Of a DNA stretch of 64,000 bases, positions 51,236 to 62,865 are shown piece after piece; positions within the stretch are counted from its first letter, which is position 1, and every line of letters begins with the position of its first letter. Source of the DNA: Synechococcus sp. CC9311 (GTDB taxonomy: Bacteria; Cyanobacteriota; Cyanobacteriia; PCC-6307; Cyanobiaceae); assembly GCF_000014585.1 (NCBI RefSeq), contig NC_008319.1, forward strand, positions 1,798,001 to 1,862,000, written 5' to 3'. The position numbers and the translations under genes were made by a program. Under the pieces are notes generated by a model. It ran no database searches. It had not been told where the DNA came from and was given only the letters and a program-made list of their open reading frames with translations.

Positions 51236-53401
51236 TTAGGAGAGGGGTGCTACTGGCGTGGGAGCCGGTTGTGAGTCAGCAGACTCACCGCTCTGGGGAA
51301 CGCCACGCAGGGTGAGGTTGATACGGCCGCGATTGTCGATTTCACGCACGCGCACGGTGACCTCATCGCCCACCTTCACCACATCTTCAACTTTTTCGAC
51401 CCGTGCCTCAGAAAGCTGTGAAATGTGAATCATGCCCTCTTTGCCAGGCAGAATTTCCACAAAGGCACCAATCGGAATGATGCGGGTAATGGAGCCCGTA
51501 AACACTTCGCCCTCATTCACCTTGCGGGTGAGGCCTTCAATGATTTTCTGAGCTTCCTCTGCCGCAGCACCATCGTGAGAGGCAATGGTGACAATGCCAC
51601 TGTCCTCAATATCGATCTTGGTGTTGGTTCGCTCCGTGATGTTCTTGATGGTGCGACCACCAGGACCGATCACGGTGCCAATCAGCTCAGGGTCAATGCG
51701 GAAACTCAGCAGACGTGGTGCGTGAGGGGAGAGACCCTCGCGAGGACTTTCGATCGCCTCCATCATCTTTTCAAGGATGTGGAGACGCGCAGGGCGAGCC
51801 TGATTCACCGCATCAGCAACGATGCTCACGGGAAGGCCCGTGATCTTCATGTCCATCTGCAGGGCAGTAATTCCCTTATCGGTACCCGCCACTTTGAAAT
51901 CCATGTCGACAAGGAAGTCTTCAATGCCTTGAATATCGGTGAGGATTTTGACCTCATCTCCCTCCTTGATAAGGCCCATCGCCGCACCACTCACAGGCGA
52001 CTTCAGCGGAACACCGGCATCCATTAGAGCCAACGTGCTTCCACAAACGGAACCCATTGAGGTGGAGCCATTAGAGCTCAACACTTCGCTGACAACACGC
52101 ACCACGTAGGGGAAGGTGTCTTTCGCGGGGAGCACGGGGACGATGGCCCGTTCGGCCAACGCACCGTGGCCAATTTCACGGCGTCCCGGAGAACGCATGG
52201 GCCTGGTCTCACCGACGGAATAAGCAGGGAAGTTGTAGTGGTGGAGGTAGGTTTTTTCGTTGCTTGGATTGAGATCATCCATCTCCTGAGCATCACTTGG
52301 CGTGCCGAGAGTGGCGGTCGACAACACCTGGGTGAGGCCACGTTGAAATAAACCTGAGCCATGCACTCGCTTAGGAAGCACTCCTGCAGCGGCACTGATT
52401 GGACGCACCTGATCAAGGTTGCGACCATCAACCCTTTTGCCGTCCTTGAGGATTTGCTGGCGCATCAACGTTTTGGTGAGCGCTTTGAAACTGTTCGGAA
52501 GGGCCTTGCCGTTGGCACTCACCGCAACTCGAACCGGATCAGAGTCCTTAAGGCCCTGAATCGTTTCTGCTGTTGTGCTGCGGATGGCGTCCAGCTTCTC
52601 GTCACGCTCAGCCTTGGTTTGCTCGAACTGACCAAGCACCTCACCAATCGACTTGCTGCAGGCTTTCTCCAGATAAACAGGCAGCGTTTTGTCTTGTTCT
52701 GGAGCCTCTGGAATCACTTGCTCGATCCCCGCCTCTTTGAGGATGGATTGCTGAGCTTTGATCAACTCAGAAACAGCTTCGTAGCCAAAGTCGATCGCTT
52801 CAATGACATCCCCCTCAGGAAGCTGATTCGCACCGGCTTCCACCATCACCACACCTTGTGGGGTGCCAGCGACAACGAGATCTAAATCGCCGCGCTCGAT
52901 CTCCCTGTAGCTGGGATTCAGCACAAAATCGTCACCCAGCAGACCGACGCGAACTGCGGCCATCGGCCCATAGAACGGAATCTTTGCCAGGAGGGTGGCC
53001 ATGGAGGCCCCTGTTACAGCAAGCACATCAGCCGGAACCCGCTCATCGAGCGACATGCAAGTCGCAACAATCTGTAAATCGTCCCGAAGCCAGCTGGGAA
53101 ACAGCGGACGCATTGGTCGATCGATGAGTCGGCAAATGAGCGTGGCGCGCTCTGGAGGGCGACTCTCACGCCGCATAAAACTTCCAGGAATCCTGCCTGC
53201 TGCATAGAGGCGCTCTTCGTAATCACAGATCAGCGGAAGAAAATCAATTCCATCTCGACCTTTGGAGCGTGTAGCCGTGACCAGTACGGAGGTGTCTCCG
53301 CACTCAATCATCACCGAGCCGCCGGCTTGGGGGGCATACCTCCCTGTGGTCAGCCGTATCTCCCGACCGTCAAAGGAGATCGACTGCGTCTGACCTTGCA
53401 C
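51236..53401 (-). CDS. pnp: polyribonucleotide nucleotidyltransferase (PNPase)
   Basis: Phosphorolytic 3'-5' exoribonuclease and RNA tailing enzyme, acting in mRNA decay. Two RNase PH-like cores are seen ([26 protein letters not shown], and the second core with [28 protein letters not shown]). Near the end come a KH domain ([15 protein letters not shown]) and an S1 domain ([21 protein letters not shown]...HISQL). The 721-residue length is typical. Translation starts at GTG 53399-53401. It lies downstream of rpsN with a terminator in between. Confidence 0.96.
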   Translation of the reverse strand: MQGQTQSISFDGREIRLTTGRYAPQAGGSVMIECGDTSVLVTATRSKGRDGIDFLPLICDYEERLYAAGRIPGSFMRRESRPPERATLICRLIDRPMRPLFPSWLRDDLQIVATCMSLDERVPADVLAVTGASMATLLAKIPFYGPMAAVRVGLLGDDFVLNPSYREIERGDLDLVVAGTPQGVVMVEAGANQLPEGDVIEAIDFGYEAVSELIKAQQSILKEAGIEQVIPEAPEQDKTLPVYLEKACSKSIGEVLGQFEQTKAERDEKLDAIRSTTAETIQGLKDSDPVRVAVSANGKALPNSFKALTKTLMRQQILKDGKRVDGRNLDQVRPISAAAGVLPKRVHGSGLFQRGLTQVLSTATLGTPSDAQEMDDLNPSNEKTYLHHYNFPAYSVGETRPMRSPGRREIGHGALAERAIVPVLPAKDTFPYVVRVVSEVLSSNGSTSMGSVCGSTLALMDAGVPLKSPVSGAAMGLIKEGDEVKILTDIQGIEDFLVDMDFKVAGTDKGITALQMDMKITGLPVSIVADAVNQARPARLHILEKMMEAIESPREGLSPHAPRLLSFRIDPELIGTVIGPGGRTIKNITERTNTKIDIEDSGIVTIASHDGAAAEEAQKIIEGLTRKVNEGEVFTGSITRIIPIGAFVEILPGKEGMIHISQLSEARVEKVEDVVKVGDEVTVRVREIDNRGRINLTLRGVPQSGESADSQPAPTPVAPLS

Positions 53402-53510
53402 GTTGGTTTATGTCTTTCTGTCAACACTGATTCTTACATTTGAGCGGAACCCGTTGTTGGGGTTATCCGGTTAGATCCACAAAATCCAACAGATCCATCG
53501 CCGTAAAAAA

Positions 53511-53543
53511 AGTCACAAAAAAAGAGGCGATCACTCACCTCTT
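53511..53543 (-). terminator. terminator of rpsN
   Basis: On the minus strand AGAGG(t)...(g)CCTCT forms a stem-loop followed by seven T (53517-53523), about 33 bp after the rpsN stop codon. It separates rpsN from pnp. Confidence 0.8.
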
Positions 53544-53575
53544 CATTCGATGGATAGCAGAAAAGTGATGTCAAA

Positions 53576-53878
53576 TCACCAGCTGGACTTCACAACACCA
53601 GGCAGCTCACCCTTGTGAGCACGCTCACGTAACTGATTGCGGCAGAGACCAAAATCGCGGTACACACCACGAGGCTTACCCGTGGCCCAGCAACGGTTGC
53701 GAACACGGTTTGGGGCGCTGTTGCGAGGCAAACCTTGAATTTTGCGGTGAATTTCGAGGCGCTCCATCGGATCCTTAGCGGCATGGAACGCAGCCATGAG
53801 AGCTGCGCGCCTGTCGGAAAAGCGCTCGACCATTTTTTTCCGCTTCACATCGCGGGCAATCATCGACTTCTTGGCCAT
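53576..53878 (-). CDS. rpsN: 30S ribosomal protein S14
   Basis: Small-subunit head protein. The 100-residue form without a zinc motif starts at ATG 53876-53878 ([15 protein letters not shown]). [41 protein letters not shown] and [35 protein letters not shown] are the S14 signature. An in-frame extension to 53947 is not part of the family. Confidence 0.97.
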   Translation of the reverse strand: MAKKSMIARDVKRKKMVERFSDRRAALMAAFHAAKDPMERLEIHRKIQGLPRNSAPNRVRNRCWATGKPRGVYRDFGLCRNQLRERAHKGELPGVVKSSW

Positions 53879-53921
53879 GCAGCGAGTCAGATCAGACGTC
53901 TTGAAGCGCCACTCTATCCGT

Positions 53922-55004
53922 TCACTGACCAAGCAAGCGCTGAACAACTGAGAGTTGACTTGTATCGCGCACGATCAAAAGAACACTCAGTCCAACCACA
54001 AGCAAAAAGCTGGACTGCATCACGATCAACTGAAAGCGCTCAGGGATAGGTCGTCCGCGGACCCCTTCCAAAAGAATGAACACCAACTGCCCTCCATCAA
54101 GCAGCGGCAATGGGAGTGCATTGAGCACGGCGAGATTGATCGAAATCAAAGCCATAAACAGGGCTAGACCACTTCCTCCCTGACTGGAGAGCTGGGCACC
54201 CATCTCCACGATCTTGACCGGACCACTCACCTGCTGCGCTGTCGTTCCAAAGTCCGTGAGAAGGGCTCCATATCCAGACACGGTGCGTTGCAAAAGCCCA
54301 CCGAATTGCTCCGATCCACTCGCGATCGCTTCACCCAAACCATGAACAGGACGAGTCGTTCCAGTGAAATTGGCCTGAAGCTGAGCACCGATGCGACCCT
54401 GCCCTTGATGGTCTTCCGGAGTGAGCTGGATTACTCGAACCATTCCATTTCTCTGAACCTCAACTGAGAGAGCTCTGGAGGGGTTGTCTTTTACTGGCAT
54501 AACAGCGTCCTTTACGGCCTTCTCTCCACGACCAAGGGACAGTCCCTCGATGCTCAGAATTTGATCACCAGGCTGCAAGCCCGCTTTCTCAGCGGGTTCT
54601 CCCTGCTGAACAGCCATCACCAGCACCCCAGGATCTGGATCGCCTGGCACTCCTGCCAGGGCGGTATGTCCTACGAGAACGACCCAGGCAAGCAGCAAAT
54701 TGGCAAGCACCCCTGCACTAATGACCAGGGCTCTCTGTGGAATCGGGCGATTGCGAAGAAGATCAGGGTCATCCGCAGGAATTGGACTGTCTTCATCGTC
54801 GTCAGGGAAGGAGACGAATCCGCCAAGGGGAAGAGCGCGTAAGGCGTAGGTCACGCCTCCACTCTCAAGTTTCCAAAGGGCAGGTCCAAATCCAATTGAA
54901 AATCCGTTCACACGAATGTTCTGAAATCTGGCTGCAAGAAAGTGACCAGCCTCATGGATCACGATCAGCAGCCCTAGAACCAACAGTGCTGCCAGAACGT
55001 TCAT
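53922..55004 (-). CDS. rseP: site-2 intramembrane metalloprotease
   Basis: Membrane zinc protease (M50B) that cleaves transmembrane substrates such as anti-sigma factors. The zinc motif is H17-E-A-G-H21 in the first membrane helix; a PDZ domain includes [20 protein letters not shown] near residues 130-160; the third ligand is in [18 protein letters not shown]. Length is 360. It lies downstream of serS on the minus strand with a 19 bp gap. The substrate in cyanobacteria is unknown. Confidence 0.95.
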   Translation of the reverse strand: MNVLAALLVLGLLIVIHEAGHFLAARFQNIRVNGFSIGFGPALWKLESGGVTYALRALPLGGFVSFPDDDEDSPIPADDPDLLRNRPIPQRALVISAGVLANLLLAWVVLVGHTALAGVPGDPDPGVLVMAVQQGEPAEKAGLQPGDQILSIEGLSLGRGEKAVKDAVMPVKDNPSRALSVEVQRNGMVRVIQLTPEDHQGQGRIGAQLQANFTGTTRPVHGLGEAIASGSEQFGGLLQRTVSGYGALLTDFGTTAQQVSGPVKIVEMGAQLSSQGGSGLALFMALISINLAVLNALPLPLLDGGQLVFILLEGVRGRPIPERFQLIVMQSSFLLVVGLSVLLIVRDTSQLSVVQRLLGQ

Positions 55005-55023
55005 ATCTGATCCATTAATTGGT

Positions 55024-56355
<1,332 letters not shown>

Positions 56356-56364
56356 TCAAAGTTC

Positions 56365-56532
56365 TTAGAGAACTTGTCCAACCATGACCGCGGCAATAGC
56401 CGAGAACAATGTGATGCCGAGGGCTGTCAGTGGGTTCTGACCCTGAGCGACCGCAACGGTGGTGATCACACCAGCACCAAGACATGCAACAGCGAGTTGG
56501 GTGGTGAGATCGGAAACACGATTCACGAACAT
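56365..56532 (-). CDS. small two-helix membrane protein
   Basis: A ~55-residue protein from ATG 56530-56532 with two hydrophobic stretches (LAVACLGAGVITTVAVAQG and ALGITLFSAIAAVMVGQ). The block QLAVACLGAGVITTVAVAQGQN looks conserved in marine picocyanobacteria, as I recall. It sits between the AAA ATPase gene and serS on the same strand. The function is unknown. Confidence 0.6.
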   Translation of the reverse strand: MFVNRVSDLTTQLAVACLGAGVITTVAVAQGQNPLTALGITLFSAIAAVMVGQVL

Positions 56533-56596
56533 AAGAGCACTATTGATGAAACATACGGAGGTCGCCAAACGTTGTCTGGACCTAGGCGCCTGGTCG

Positions 56597-58096
56597 TTAC
56601 GCCCTGTCAGGGTTCGTTACCAGTCGCAATGAAGCAGGACGTGCCCGGCCGCTACTAGCCCATTGCTTCAGGCCTTCCAATTGTTCTTTGGCGGTACGCG
56701 ATAGAGGAACCAATTGAGCCGCAGCTTGAATCAAATCTGACTCAGCCAATTCACGGCCCTCCGCAAAGGCAAGGTGCATCGCTTCGATCACCGTTTGCTC
56801 CAGCTCAGCACCGGAGTAACCGTCCGTACGGTCTACGACAGTTTCAACAGGAAGGCGGAGACCTGGCCGTCTGCGACTGATATGCAATTCCATGATGCTC
56901 TGACGTTCAGAACGAGCTGGCATATCCAGGAGAAAGATTTCATCAAAGCGGCCCTTCCTTAGGAGTTCAGCCGGCAGCCGTTCCACTCCATTGGCTGTAG
57001 CCACCACAAACACAGGGGACGTTTTTTCTGCCATCCAGGTCAGAACGGTGGCTAAGACCCGTTGACTTGTTCCGCCATCGCTTCGGCCATCACTGCCAAA
57101 TCCTTTGTCGATCTCATCAATCCAAAGCACGCAGGGAGCCATCGCTTCAGCCCTTTGAATCATTTCGCGGGTGCGTGCTTCACTCGCTCCAACAAGTCCA
57201 GCAAACAGACGTCCTACGTCAAGGCGCAGGAGTGGCATGGACCAGCTGTGGGCAATCACTCGCGCCGTCAGCGATTTACCAGTTCCCTGCGGCCCTACCA
57301 AGAGAACACCACGAGGGAGGGGCAAACCAAAACGCCGAGCCTCATCACTGAAGGCACGATGACGCTGCTCTAACCATTGCTTGAGAGCATCCAGCCCACC
57401 AATATCTGCTGGGGTGGCGTCGGTGCGACAGAACTCCAGCACTTCGCTGCGAGCCAGCGCGAGGCGTTTCTCCTCCAGCACATCAGCAAGGTCCTGGCGG
57501 CTTAGCTCACCGCGCTGAGCCAACGCCTTCGCCGCCACGTGACGAACCCGTGATTCACTCAATCCGCAGCAAGCATGGGTGAGCTCCTCAAGCACATCGC
57601 TATTGAGGGGCGATCCAGTGGCCTTCGAAATATTCCCTAGCAAGGTCATTAATTCCTGTTCTTGCGGGAGGGGCAAATCGAGCAGGGTGAGAGCTTCTTC
57701 TAAATCTGTTGGTGGCGTCCAGCTGCCACAACCGAGCACGAGCGTGTGAGGGCGTCCACGCAACAAACTTGTGAGGTTGCGCAGCATGCGAGCAATGCCT
57801 GGGTCATCGCAGAAGCGATGAACATCTTTGAGTAGAAGCAGCGTGGGACTGTTGCCATCCAGATCCTGCAACCACTGCAGAACGACCATCGGCTGTCGAG
57901 CACCGAGTCCCTCGCTGCCAAGAACACCTGACAGGCCACTCACAAAGTCCCAAGACGCCAATCGACGGCCTGGCAAGCGATCGGCCGCTTGACTCAGCAG
58001 AGATTCAACACGCTCCTCCTCGTGACTGCGAATCCAGATCAGAGGCGTACCCGCACGAATGAGCAGATCGAGTTGTTGTGCCCACTGTTCAGTCAC
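56597..58096 (-). CDS. Ycf46-like AAA ATPase
   Basis: A 499-residue AAA+ ATPase. The N-terminal ~200 residues form a Ycf46-type domain (QQLDLLIRAGTPLIWIRSHEEERVESLL...). The AAA core has Walker A GPQGTGKS near residue 270, Walker B CVLWIDEIDKGF and the arginine-finger region LLRKGRFDEIFLLDMP. YsgAELEQTVIEAMHLAFAEGR is the C-terminal helical lid. Ycf46 is conserved in cyanobacteria and some plastids; its exact substrate is not known to me. The GTG start overlaps the end of the DUF177 gene by 8 nt. Confidence 0.88.
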   Translation of the reverse strand: MTEQWAQQLDLLIRAGTPLIWIRSHEEERVESLLSQAADRLPGRRLASWDFVSGLSGVLGSEGLGARQPMVVLQWLQDLDGNSPTLLLLKDVHRFCDDPGIARMLRNLTSLLRGRPHTLVLGCGSWTPPTDLEEALTLLDLPLPQEQELMTLLGNISKATGSPLNSDVLEELTHACCGLSESRVRHVAAKALAQRGELSRQDLADVLEEKRLALARSEVLEFCRTDATPADIGGLDALKQWLEQRHRAFSDEARRFGLPLPRGVLLVGPQGTGKSLTARVIAHSWSMPLLRLDVGRLFAGLVGASEARTREMIQRAEAMAPCVLWIDEIDKGFGSDGRSDGGTSQRVLATVLTWMAEKTSPVFVVATANGVERLPAELLRKGRFDEIFLLDMPARSERQSIMELHISRRRPGLRLPVETVVDRTDGYSGAELEQTVIEAMHLAFAEGRELAESDLIQAAAQLVPLSRTAKEQLEGLKQWASSGRARPASLRLVTNPDRA

Positions 58097-58640
58097 ACCC
58101 GACCTCCGACTCCTCGCCAGGATCCAAGCGCAGATTCAAGAGAGCCTCCCATCGCGGATCGGCAGCTTGCGTCTGCGAAGCAGGCTGCTCTTGGTTGGCC
58201 AATTGAGGCATTCCTGGGCAGCCATCACCGCAGAAATTAACGGCTGGCATTTGAAGACTCAATTGCTCGAATACCCATCGCTCTGGTTCAAAGCTGCCCC
58301 TTGGATCAAGGCACTCCACAAGTCCATTAATTGCAGATACATCGAGACCCTCTTCAGCCATCGCCTCTGCGGCTTCACTATCGCCAAGCCAGATCAGCTC
58401 ATTGGCGTCCGTAGACAATTTGCGATTGAATTGATTCAGACAGCGATCGCAGCACAAGCACACGATGGTCTGCGCTGAACCGGAAACCTCGAGGATATTT
58501 CCACGGTGCTCGGCTTGAATGCTTCCACGAACTGGAGTTAAAGAAGGCAGTTCATCAAGTTGGCCTACAAAGACCCAATCGCGAGCGGAACCTAGAGCTT
58601 GCAGCTCGCGAAGCGGAACGGGCTCGAGCCCAGGAATCAT
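58089..58640 (-). CDS. DUF177 (YceD-like) protein
   Basis: A 183-residue protein of the DUF177/YceD family, linked in bacteria and plastids to 23S rRNA accumulation. The conserved Cys pair [11 protein letters not shown] and the later CGDGCPG are visible, and DLDPRG-like [23 protein letters not shown] lies between. In many bacteria it precedes rpmF (L32), but here it is between yidC and the AAA ATPase gene. The start overlaps the yidC stop (ATGA). Confidence 0.86.
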   Translation of the reverse strand: MIPGLEPVPLRELQALGSARDWVFVGQLDELPSLTPVRGSIQAEHRGNILEVSGSAQTIVCLCCDRCLNQFNRKLSTDANELIWLGDSEAAEAMAEEGLDVSAINGLVECLDPRGSFEPERWVFEQLSLQMPAVNFCGDGCPGMPQLANQEQPASQTQAADPRWEALLNLRLDPGEESEVGCD

Positions 58641-59785
58641 TTGTTTCCGCCTTTGGGCTCGAAGGGCATGCGTCCAGAGCTGGATCCACCGCCGGCAGAG
58701 GCTGATGCAGGCTGGGATTTCTGCAATATCTGGGCATCAAGAATGGACTGGAGATTGTCGGGCAAGGCCTCGCGAGTGAGCAGGAAGGTTTGAAAGGCCT
58801 GGAAGATATTGGCAATCACCATGTACAACAAAACGCCGGCAGGGAGCGGGAAGAACAAGAACATTCCAGTGATCATCACTGGAGTGATCTTGTTGGCAGT
58901 GGACTGCTGCGGATTGGCAGGCATCCCCATTCCAGAGAGGAGCTGTGAGACAAACAAGCTCAGACCGAAAGCACCAATCAGAATCGCGATATCCCAATTG
59001 ATCGCCCCCTCGGTGTAGAACCCAACCTGACCGAGGGCTTTGATGAACAAGAAGCCACTGCGTGCTGCCAAACCAGTGATTTTCCCTTCAACGGTGGCAT
59101 CGCCGGTCGTGAGGGCCGTAATCGTTCCTGTCTCACTCACGCTGACAACGCCCTCTCCCTTGGTAACCGTCCAAGCAGGAAGGAACCTTTGACCGTTATC
59201 AACCCCGGAGATCACATTGCGGAAACTCTCTCCACCACGAGTTTCGAGCTGAATGGGGACGCTATCTCCAGTGCCGAGCTTGGTGCCACCGGGAAGGCTT
59301 GCCACGATTGGAACGTGATTGGTTTCCGTGATGAAAATTGAGTGGCTGGCACTTGTGAAAGGCTTGGGCTCAACTGCAGCGATTTGATCCGCAGGTAGGA
59401 CCTTCAGATTGAGGGTGTAGGGCACATCTGCGAACGGTGATCCACGCAAGGTCGCGAACAACGCGAACAAAATCGGCATTTGAACCAGCAGAGGTAGGCA
59501 ACCCGCCAATGGGCTCCCGAACTCCTTCATTAACTTGCCAAGTTCTGCCTGCTGCTTTTGGGGATCGTTCGCATAACGCGCCTTAATTTCTGCCTGACGC
59601 TTCTGCATCACAGGCTGTGCAATCCGCATGCGCCTGGCACTACGGATGGACCCTGCGCTGAGAGGGAAGAGAGCCAGGCGAATTACCACCGTGAGAGCCA
59701 CGATCGCCAGGCCATAGCTTGGGACCAAACCGTAGAAAAAATCCAGGATTGGTATCAGCAGATTGTCGGAGATGTACCCGATCAC
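58637..59785 (-). CDS. yidC: membrane protein insertase YidC
   Basis: Inserts proteins into the plasma and thylakoid membranes, with or without SecYEG. The 382-residue protein starts at GTG 59785. The first helix is followed by [82 protein letters not shown], the conserved hydrophilic groove region. A periplasmic insertion and four further helices follow. It is part of the rpmH-rnpA-PH-yidC cluster. Confidence 0.95.
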   Translation of the reverse strand: MIGYISDNLLIPILDFFYGLVPSYGLAIVALTVVIRLALFPLSAGSIRSARRMRIAQPVMQKRQAEIKARYANDPQKQQAELGKLMKEFGSPLAGCLPLLVQMPILFALFATLRGSPFADVPYTLNLKVLPADQIAAVEPKPFTSASHSIFITETNHVPIVASLPGGTKLGTGDSVPIQLETRGGESFRNVISGVDNGQRFLPAWTVTKGEGVVSVSETGTITALTTGDATVEGKITGLAARSGFLFIKALGQVGFYTEGAINWDIAILIGAFGLSLFVSQLLSGMGMPANPQQSTANKITPVMITGMFLFFPLPAGVLLYMVIANIFQAFQTFLLTREALPDNLQSILDAQILQKSQPASASAGGGSSSGRMPFEPKGGNK

Positions 59786-59875
59786 GATGGCGTTCCGAGT
59801 GATTGATGAATGTTGTTGCCAGTGTGCAACAGCACAGGGGCTTGTGTGGCAATTCGCTTGAGGCGAACACCTAAA

Positions 59876-60292
59876 TCAGGCAGCGAAGCCCTTGCTCTCC
59901 TCGTGCTTCGCACTCGCGTTTTCACGGCGGGCACGGATGCGCTCTTCGATGAAGGCCTCGAGCTCACGGAAGCGTGGGACAGAGCGCAGTTCCAGACGTG
60001 ATCCGTCCGTCAAGACCAGAACCATGTCTCCCCAGGCGCCAAACCCACGGGACACACAGCGGACCTCAGCCACCTGACTGAAAGCCACCTGACTGCGATC
60101 CCGTCCCATCCAGCCGCCAGTGACGGAAATTCGACGAGTCGTGATGTTGAAGCGCAACCAGACCGCGCGAACAATCGCTCCTACCGCAAAGGGCAGACCG
60201 ATCAATGTCAGCCCAAGCAACAGATTGAAAATCAAGTCACCGCGTGCTGGCCCCCCCTCGTAAAAGGTCTCTTCTTGAATGGAAGTTGGCAT
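59876..60292 (-). CDS. PH-domain membrane protein
   Basis: A ~138-residue protein from ATG 60290-60292 (MPTSIQEETFYEGGPARGDL). One or two membrane segments (LIFNLLLGLTLIGLPFAVGAIVRAVWL) precede a bacterial PH domain (FNITTRRISVTGGWMGRDRSQVAFSQVAEVRC, VLVLTDGSRLELRSVPRF). It lies between rnpA (2 bp gap) and yidC. This position is shared by other cyanobacteria. The function is unknown. Confidence 0.85.
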   Translation of the reverse strand: MPTSIQEETFYEGGPARGDLIFNLLLGLTLIGLPFAVGAIVRAVWLRFNITTRRISVTGGWMGRDRSQVAFSQVAEVRCVSRGFGAWGDMVLVLTDGSRLELRSVPRFRELEAFIEERIRARRENASAKHEESKGFAA

Positions 60293-60294
60293 AG

Positions 60295-60684
60295 CTAATA
60301 CCCCGCTTGTTGGAGCAATCTGTCGCATTCTTCCAGGACAGGGGCGTCTTTGGCCTCTGCACCGGGTTTGAGGCTGATCAAAATCCAAGTATTGGAGTGC
60401 TGAAACGACCGCTCAAAATGCTCACGTAAGTGATCGTGCAGCAAACGTCTCAGCCGATTACGAATAACAGCCCTTTTACTGACCTTGCTACTGATCACCA
60501 CAGCGCACCTGCAAACACTCGTCTTGCCTTCCCCCTCCAGAGGACGACACTCCCAACGCAAAAGCCTCGGCATCGCCGAGGCCTTACGCAGAGTCATCAA
60601 CGATCCGTGAAAGCGCTGACCCCTGCGATGGAGGTGATCGAAACAGCGGTGGCCGCGCAATCGCATCGACGTCGGAAGCACCAT
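60295..60684 (-). CDS. rnpA: ribonuclease P protein component
   Basis: Protein subunit of RNase P, which trims tRNA 5' ends. The ~129-residue product has RLRGHRCFDHLHRRGQRFHG, CRCAVVISSKVSKRAVIRNRLRRLL with the RNR box, and LISLKPGAEAKD. I use ATG 60682-60684; an upstream in-frame start at 60705 is possible. It follows rpmH in the usual order. Confidence 0.93.
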   Translation of the reverse strand: MVLPTSMRLRGHRCFDHLHRRGQRFHGSLMTLRKASAMPRLLRWECRPLEGEGKTSVCRCAVVISSKVSKRAVIRNRLRRLLHDHLREHFERSFQHSNTWILISLKPGAEAKDAPVLEECDRLLQQAGY

Positions 60685-60735
60685 CGAAATCCGTTTAAAC
60701 GTCACCCCTAGGGGACTAGGCGTGAATGTTCAAGC

Positions 60736-60873
60736 TCAAGCAGCCAAGCGTGAACGTCCACGCTTACGACGCGTCCGAATCACGCGCCGGCCTGTGTGAG
60801 ATCGCATGCGAACACGAAAACCAGAAACGCGTTTGCGCTTACGGCTGGTGCCACCAAAAGTTCGTTTGGTCAT
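60736..60873 (-). CDS. rpmH: 50S ribosomal protein L34
   Basis: A 45-residue, highly basic protein from ATG 60871-60873 to TGA 60736. It starts [18 protein letters not shown] and continues [21 protein letters not shown], the L34 signature with a slightly extended start usual in cyanobacteria. It lies immediately upstream of rnpA, the near-universal order. Confidence 0.96.
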   Translation of the reverse strand: MTKRTFGGTSRKRKRVSGFRVRMRSHTGRRVIRTRRKRGRSRLAA

Positions 60874-60927
60874 GGATTCACTCTGGCGCCCAGCCTTGCA
60901 TCAGTAGAAGAGCTTATCAGCCAATGC

Positions 60928-61518
60928 TTAGTCGATACTGAAGTTCCAGCTCCCTAAATAGCCAGCCACAGGAACGTCTCCGGGAGCCTGTGCAAGAGCA
61001 TTGAACTGAAACATCCCAGCTTGATTGGGGTTGAAGATCGTCATGGACACGGCGTAGGTGTCTTCAGTCGGAATCGGAGTTTCAGGGAAAACCTCAATTG
61101 CAGATTGGTTCTCACTGATTTCGAAGACAGCTGGGATGACCTCTTCGCAACGGCTTCTACTGAGCATGCCGCCCTTCTTCATCTTGCAGAGCTTCAATTT
61201 ATTGGGGCGGATCTTTGCATTGAAGTAATCAGGCACTGTGATGCTCAGTTTGAGGATCGCGGTTTTGCGATCTTTAGGTCGAAGCATCAGGTAGTAATCC
61301 GACCGCTCGCGAGGACGGGTGCTCGTTTGGACGTAATACAACTTGCGATAGTTGTTGTCGCTTTCCCAGCGAAACTCCATCAAAGAGGGAGTGTTCTGAG
61401 CTTTAACAGCAACGGGTTGGAGCATCTCCACCACCGAAGCTGAAGCAACAACTCCGCAACCGATCACCCCTGCAATAACGCCGAAGCGGCGGATCGGGGT
61501 CGTAGGCAGAAGGTCCAT
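60928..61518 (-). CDS. DUF2808 secreted protein
   Basis: A ~196-residue precursor from ATG 61516-61518, with a signal/anchor segment (FGVIAGVIGCGVVASASVVEML). The mature part ends with the DUF2808 signature TPIPTEDTYAVSMTIFNPNQAGMFQFNALAQAPGDVPVAGYLGSW. It is the second member in the window (the other at 44037). Other in-frame starts exist at 61560 and 61671. It is a cell-surface or periplasmic protein of unknown role. Confidence 0.82.
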   Translation of the reverse strand: MDLLPTTPIRRFGVIAGVIGCGVVASASVVEMLQPVAVKAQNTPSLMEFRWESDNNYRKLYYVQTSTRPRERSDYYLMLRPKDRKTAILKLSITVPDYFNAKIRPNKLKLCKMKKGGMLSRSRCEEVIPAVFEISENQSAIEVFPETPIPTEDTYAVSMTIFNPNQAGMFQFNALAQAPGDVPVAGYLGSWNFSID

Positions 61519-61615
61519 TAATTCACTGGTGAAAACAATCACCGCATTGTTAGATCCCATGATTGTCCTAAGGACAGGCAGCGGCAAGGGGTTCGGGGGG
61601 CCGGCGTGGCATCTG

Positions 61616-62002
61616 TCAGTTGTGACTGGATCTGTCTGGCCTAAGGCGGCTGGCTTCCCCCAGGTAGGCATGGCGAACCTCCTGATCTTCTGGCATCCAG
61701 GTATGGGCCAGGAGACGAATGCACCGAGTCAGGTCTCCCTCAACTGCCATCTGCTGGCAGTCGAGCAGAGCCACCCCATCCCAACCTTCGCGGCGCCTTG
61801 CAACGGCAGCAGGGAAACAGGCATCCAGATCGGTCGTCACAGAAAACGTGATCGAAACGATGCAGTCCGGTTTTAACGCGTTGTGTTTCACCAGGGCATC
61901 CATCAGCTCAAAGACCGCCTGCTCAATCGCAACAACTGTGTTGGCGCTGCAGGTGGTCGCACCACGTAAGCCGCGCAAGGCCAATCGGCTCCCCATGGTC
62001 AT
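61616..62002 (-). CDS. aroH: monofunctional chorismate mutase, AroH class
   Basis: Rearranges chorismate to prephenate for Phe and Tyr synthesis. The ~128-residue protein has the AroH fold signature: LRGLRGATTCSANTVVAIEQAVFELMDALVKHN, VSITFSVTTDLDACFPAAVAR, and WDGVALLDCQQMAVEGDLTRCIRLLAH. ATG 62000-62002 overlaps the sppA stop (ATGA), so the two are translationally coupled. Confidence 0.93.
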   Translation of the reverse strand: MTMGSRLALRGLRGATTCSANTVVAIEQAVFELMDALVKHNALKPDCIVSITFSVTTDLDACFPAAVARRREGWDGVALLDCQQMAVEGDLTRCIRLLAHTWMPEDQEVRHAYLGEASRLRPDRSSHN

Positions 62003-62811
62003 GGCCGAAACAACCACAAAGGTTGACCGCTGAGTTCCATTTCAACTGTGACGAGCTCTTGAATGCGTACAAGCAGATTGGACCCCGACAAGCCTTGCAG
62101 CAATGGCTTACGGGGTTTTCCAAGTGTCACCACGCGGCAGCGCTCCTCATCCAGATCAGCCAACTGTGCCGCAAGCACCCTTGCCCGCTCTTCGTCACCC
62201 AGCTCATCGACGAGCCCAAGATCTTTGGCCTGTGCACCGCTAAACACCCGACCATCCGCAAACTCGCGAACGCGGCTGGGGTCAAGCTTCCGTCCTTCTG
62301 CAACGGCCGCCACAAATTGCTCATAGCTGCTGTCAATCAGAGCTTGCAGTAGCTCACGTTCTTCTGCGCCAAGAGCACGATCAGGAGAAAGGATGTCTTT
62401 AAAAACACCGCTTTTCACCGTTTCAAATTTGACGCCAACACGATCCAACAATTTGGACAAGTTGTTGCCGCGAAGAATCACACCGATGGAACCGGTGATC
62501 GTGCCTGGATTGGACACAATCGTTTCTGCGGCAACACCCACATAAACCCCACCTGATGCAGAAATATTTCCGAAACTGGCGACAACATGACAGCCTTTTT
62601 CGCGCAGCCTCAGCAAGGCAGAGTGAATTTCCTGACTATCGCCAACAGTCCCTCCTGGACTATCAATTCGCAGCAACAGTGCAGGAAATTCCCGCTCCTG
62701 AACCTCTTTTAGGGCTTTAAGGACGCGACGGCGGGTGGAGCCAGTGATCGCCCCCTCAATGGCGATCCTCGCCATCGTTCGCCGGGACTTGCGGCGCCAG
62801 GGCCAGATCAT
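61999..62811 (-). CDS. sppA: signal peptide peptidase SppA
   Basis: Membrane-bound serine protease that degrades cleaved signal peptides. The ~270-residue short form starts at ATG 62809-62811 (MIWPWRRKSRRTMARIAIEG). RIDSPGGTVGDSQEI, then GNISASGGVYVG with the nucleophile Ser, and ETVKSGVFKDIL with the catalytic Lys region are in the order of the S49 family. It is divergent from the EamA transporter. Confidence 0.92.
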   Translation of the reverse strand: MIWPWRRKSRRTMARIAIEGAITGSTRRRVLKALKEVQEREFPALLLRIDSPGGTVGDSQEIHSALLRLREKGCHVVASFGNISASGGVYVGVAAETIVSNPGTITGSIGVILRGNNLSKLLDRVGVKFETVKSGVFKDILSPDRALGAEERELLQALIDSSYEQFVAAVAEGRKLDPSRVREFADGRVFSGAQAKDLGLVDELGDEERARVLAAQLADLDEERCRVVTLGKPRKPLLQGLSGSNLLVRIQELVTVEMELSGQPLWLFRP

Positions 62812-62865
62812 GATGGTCAATCGAACACGTTTAGATCTTAAAAAGGAGCCTGTTCGCAGCACCCC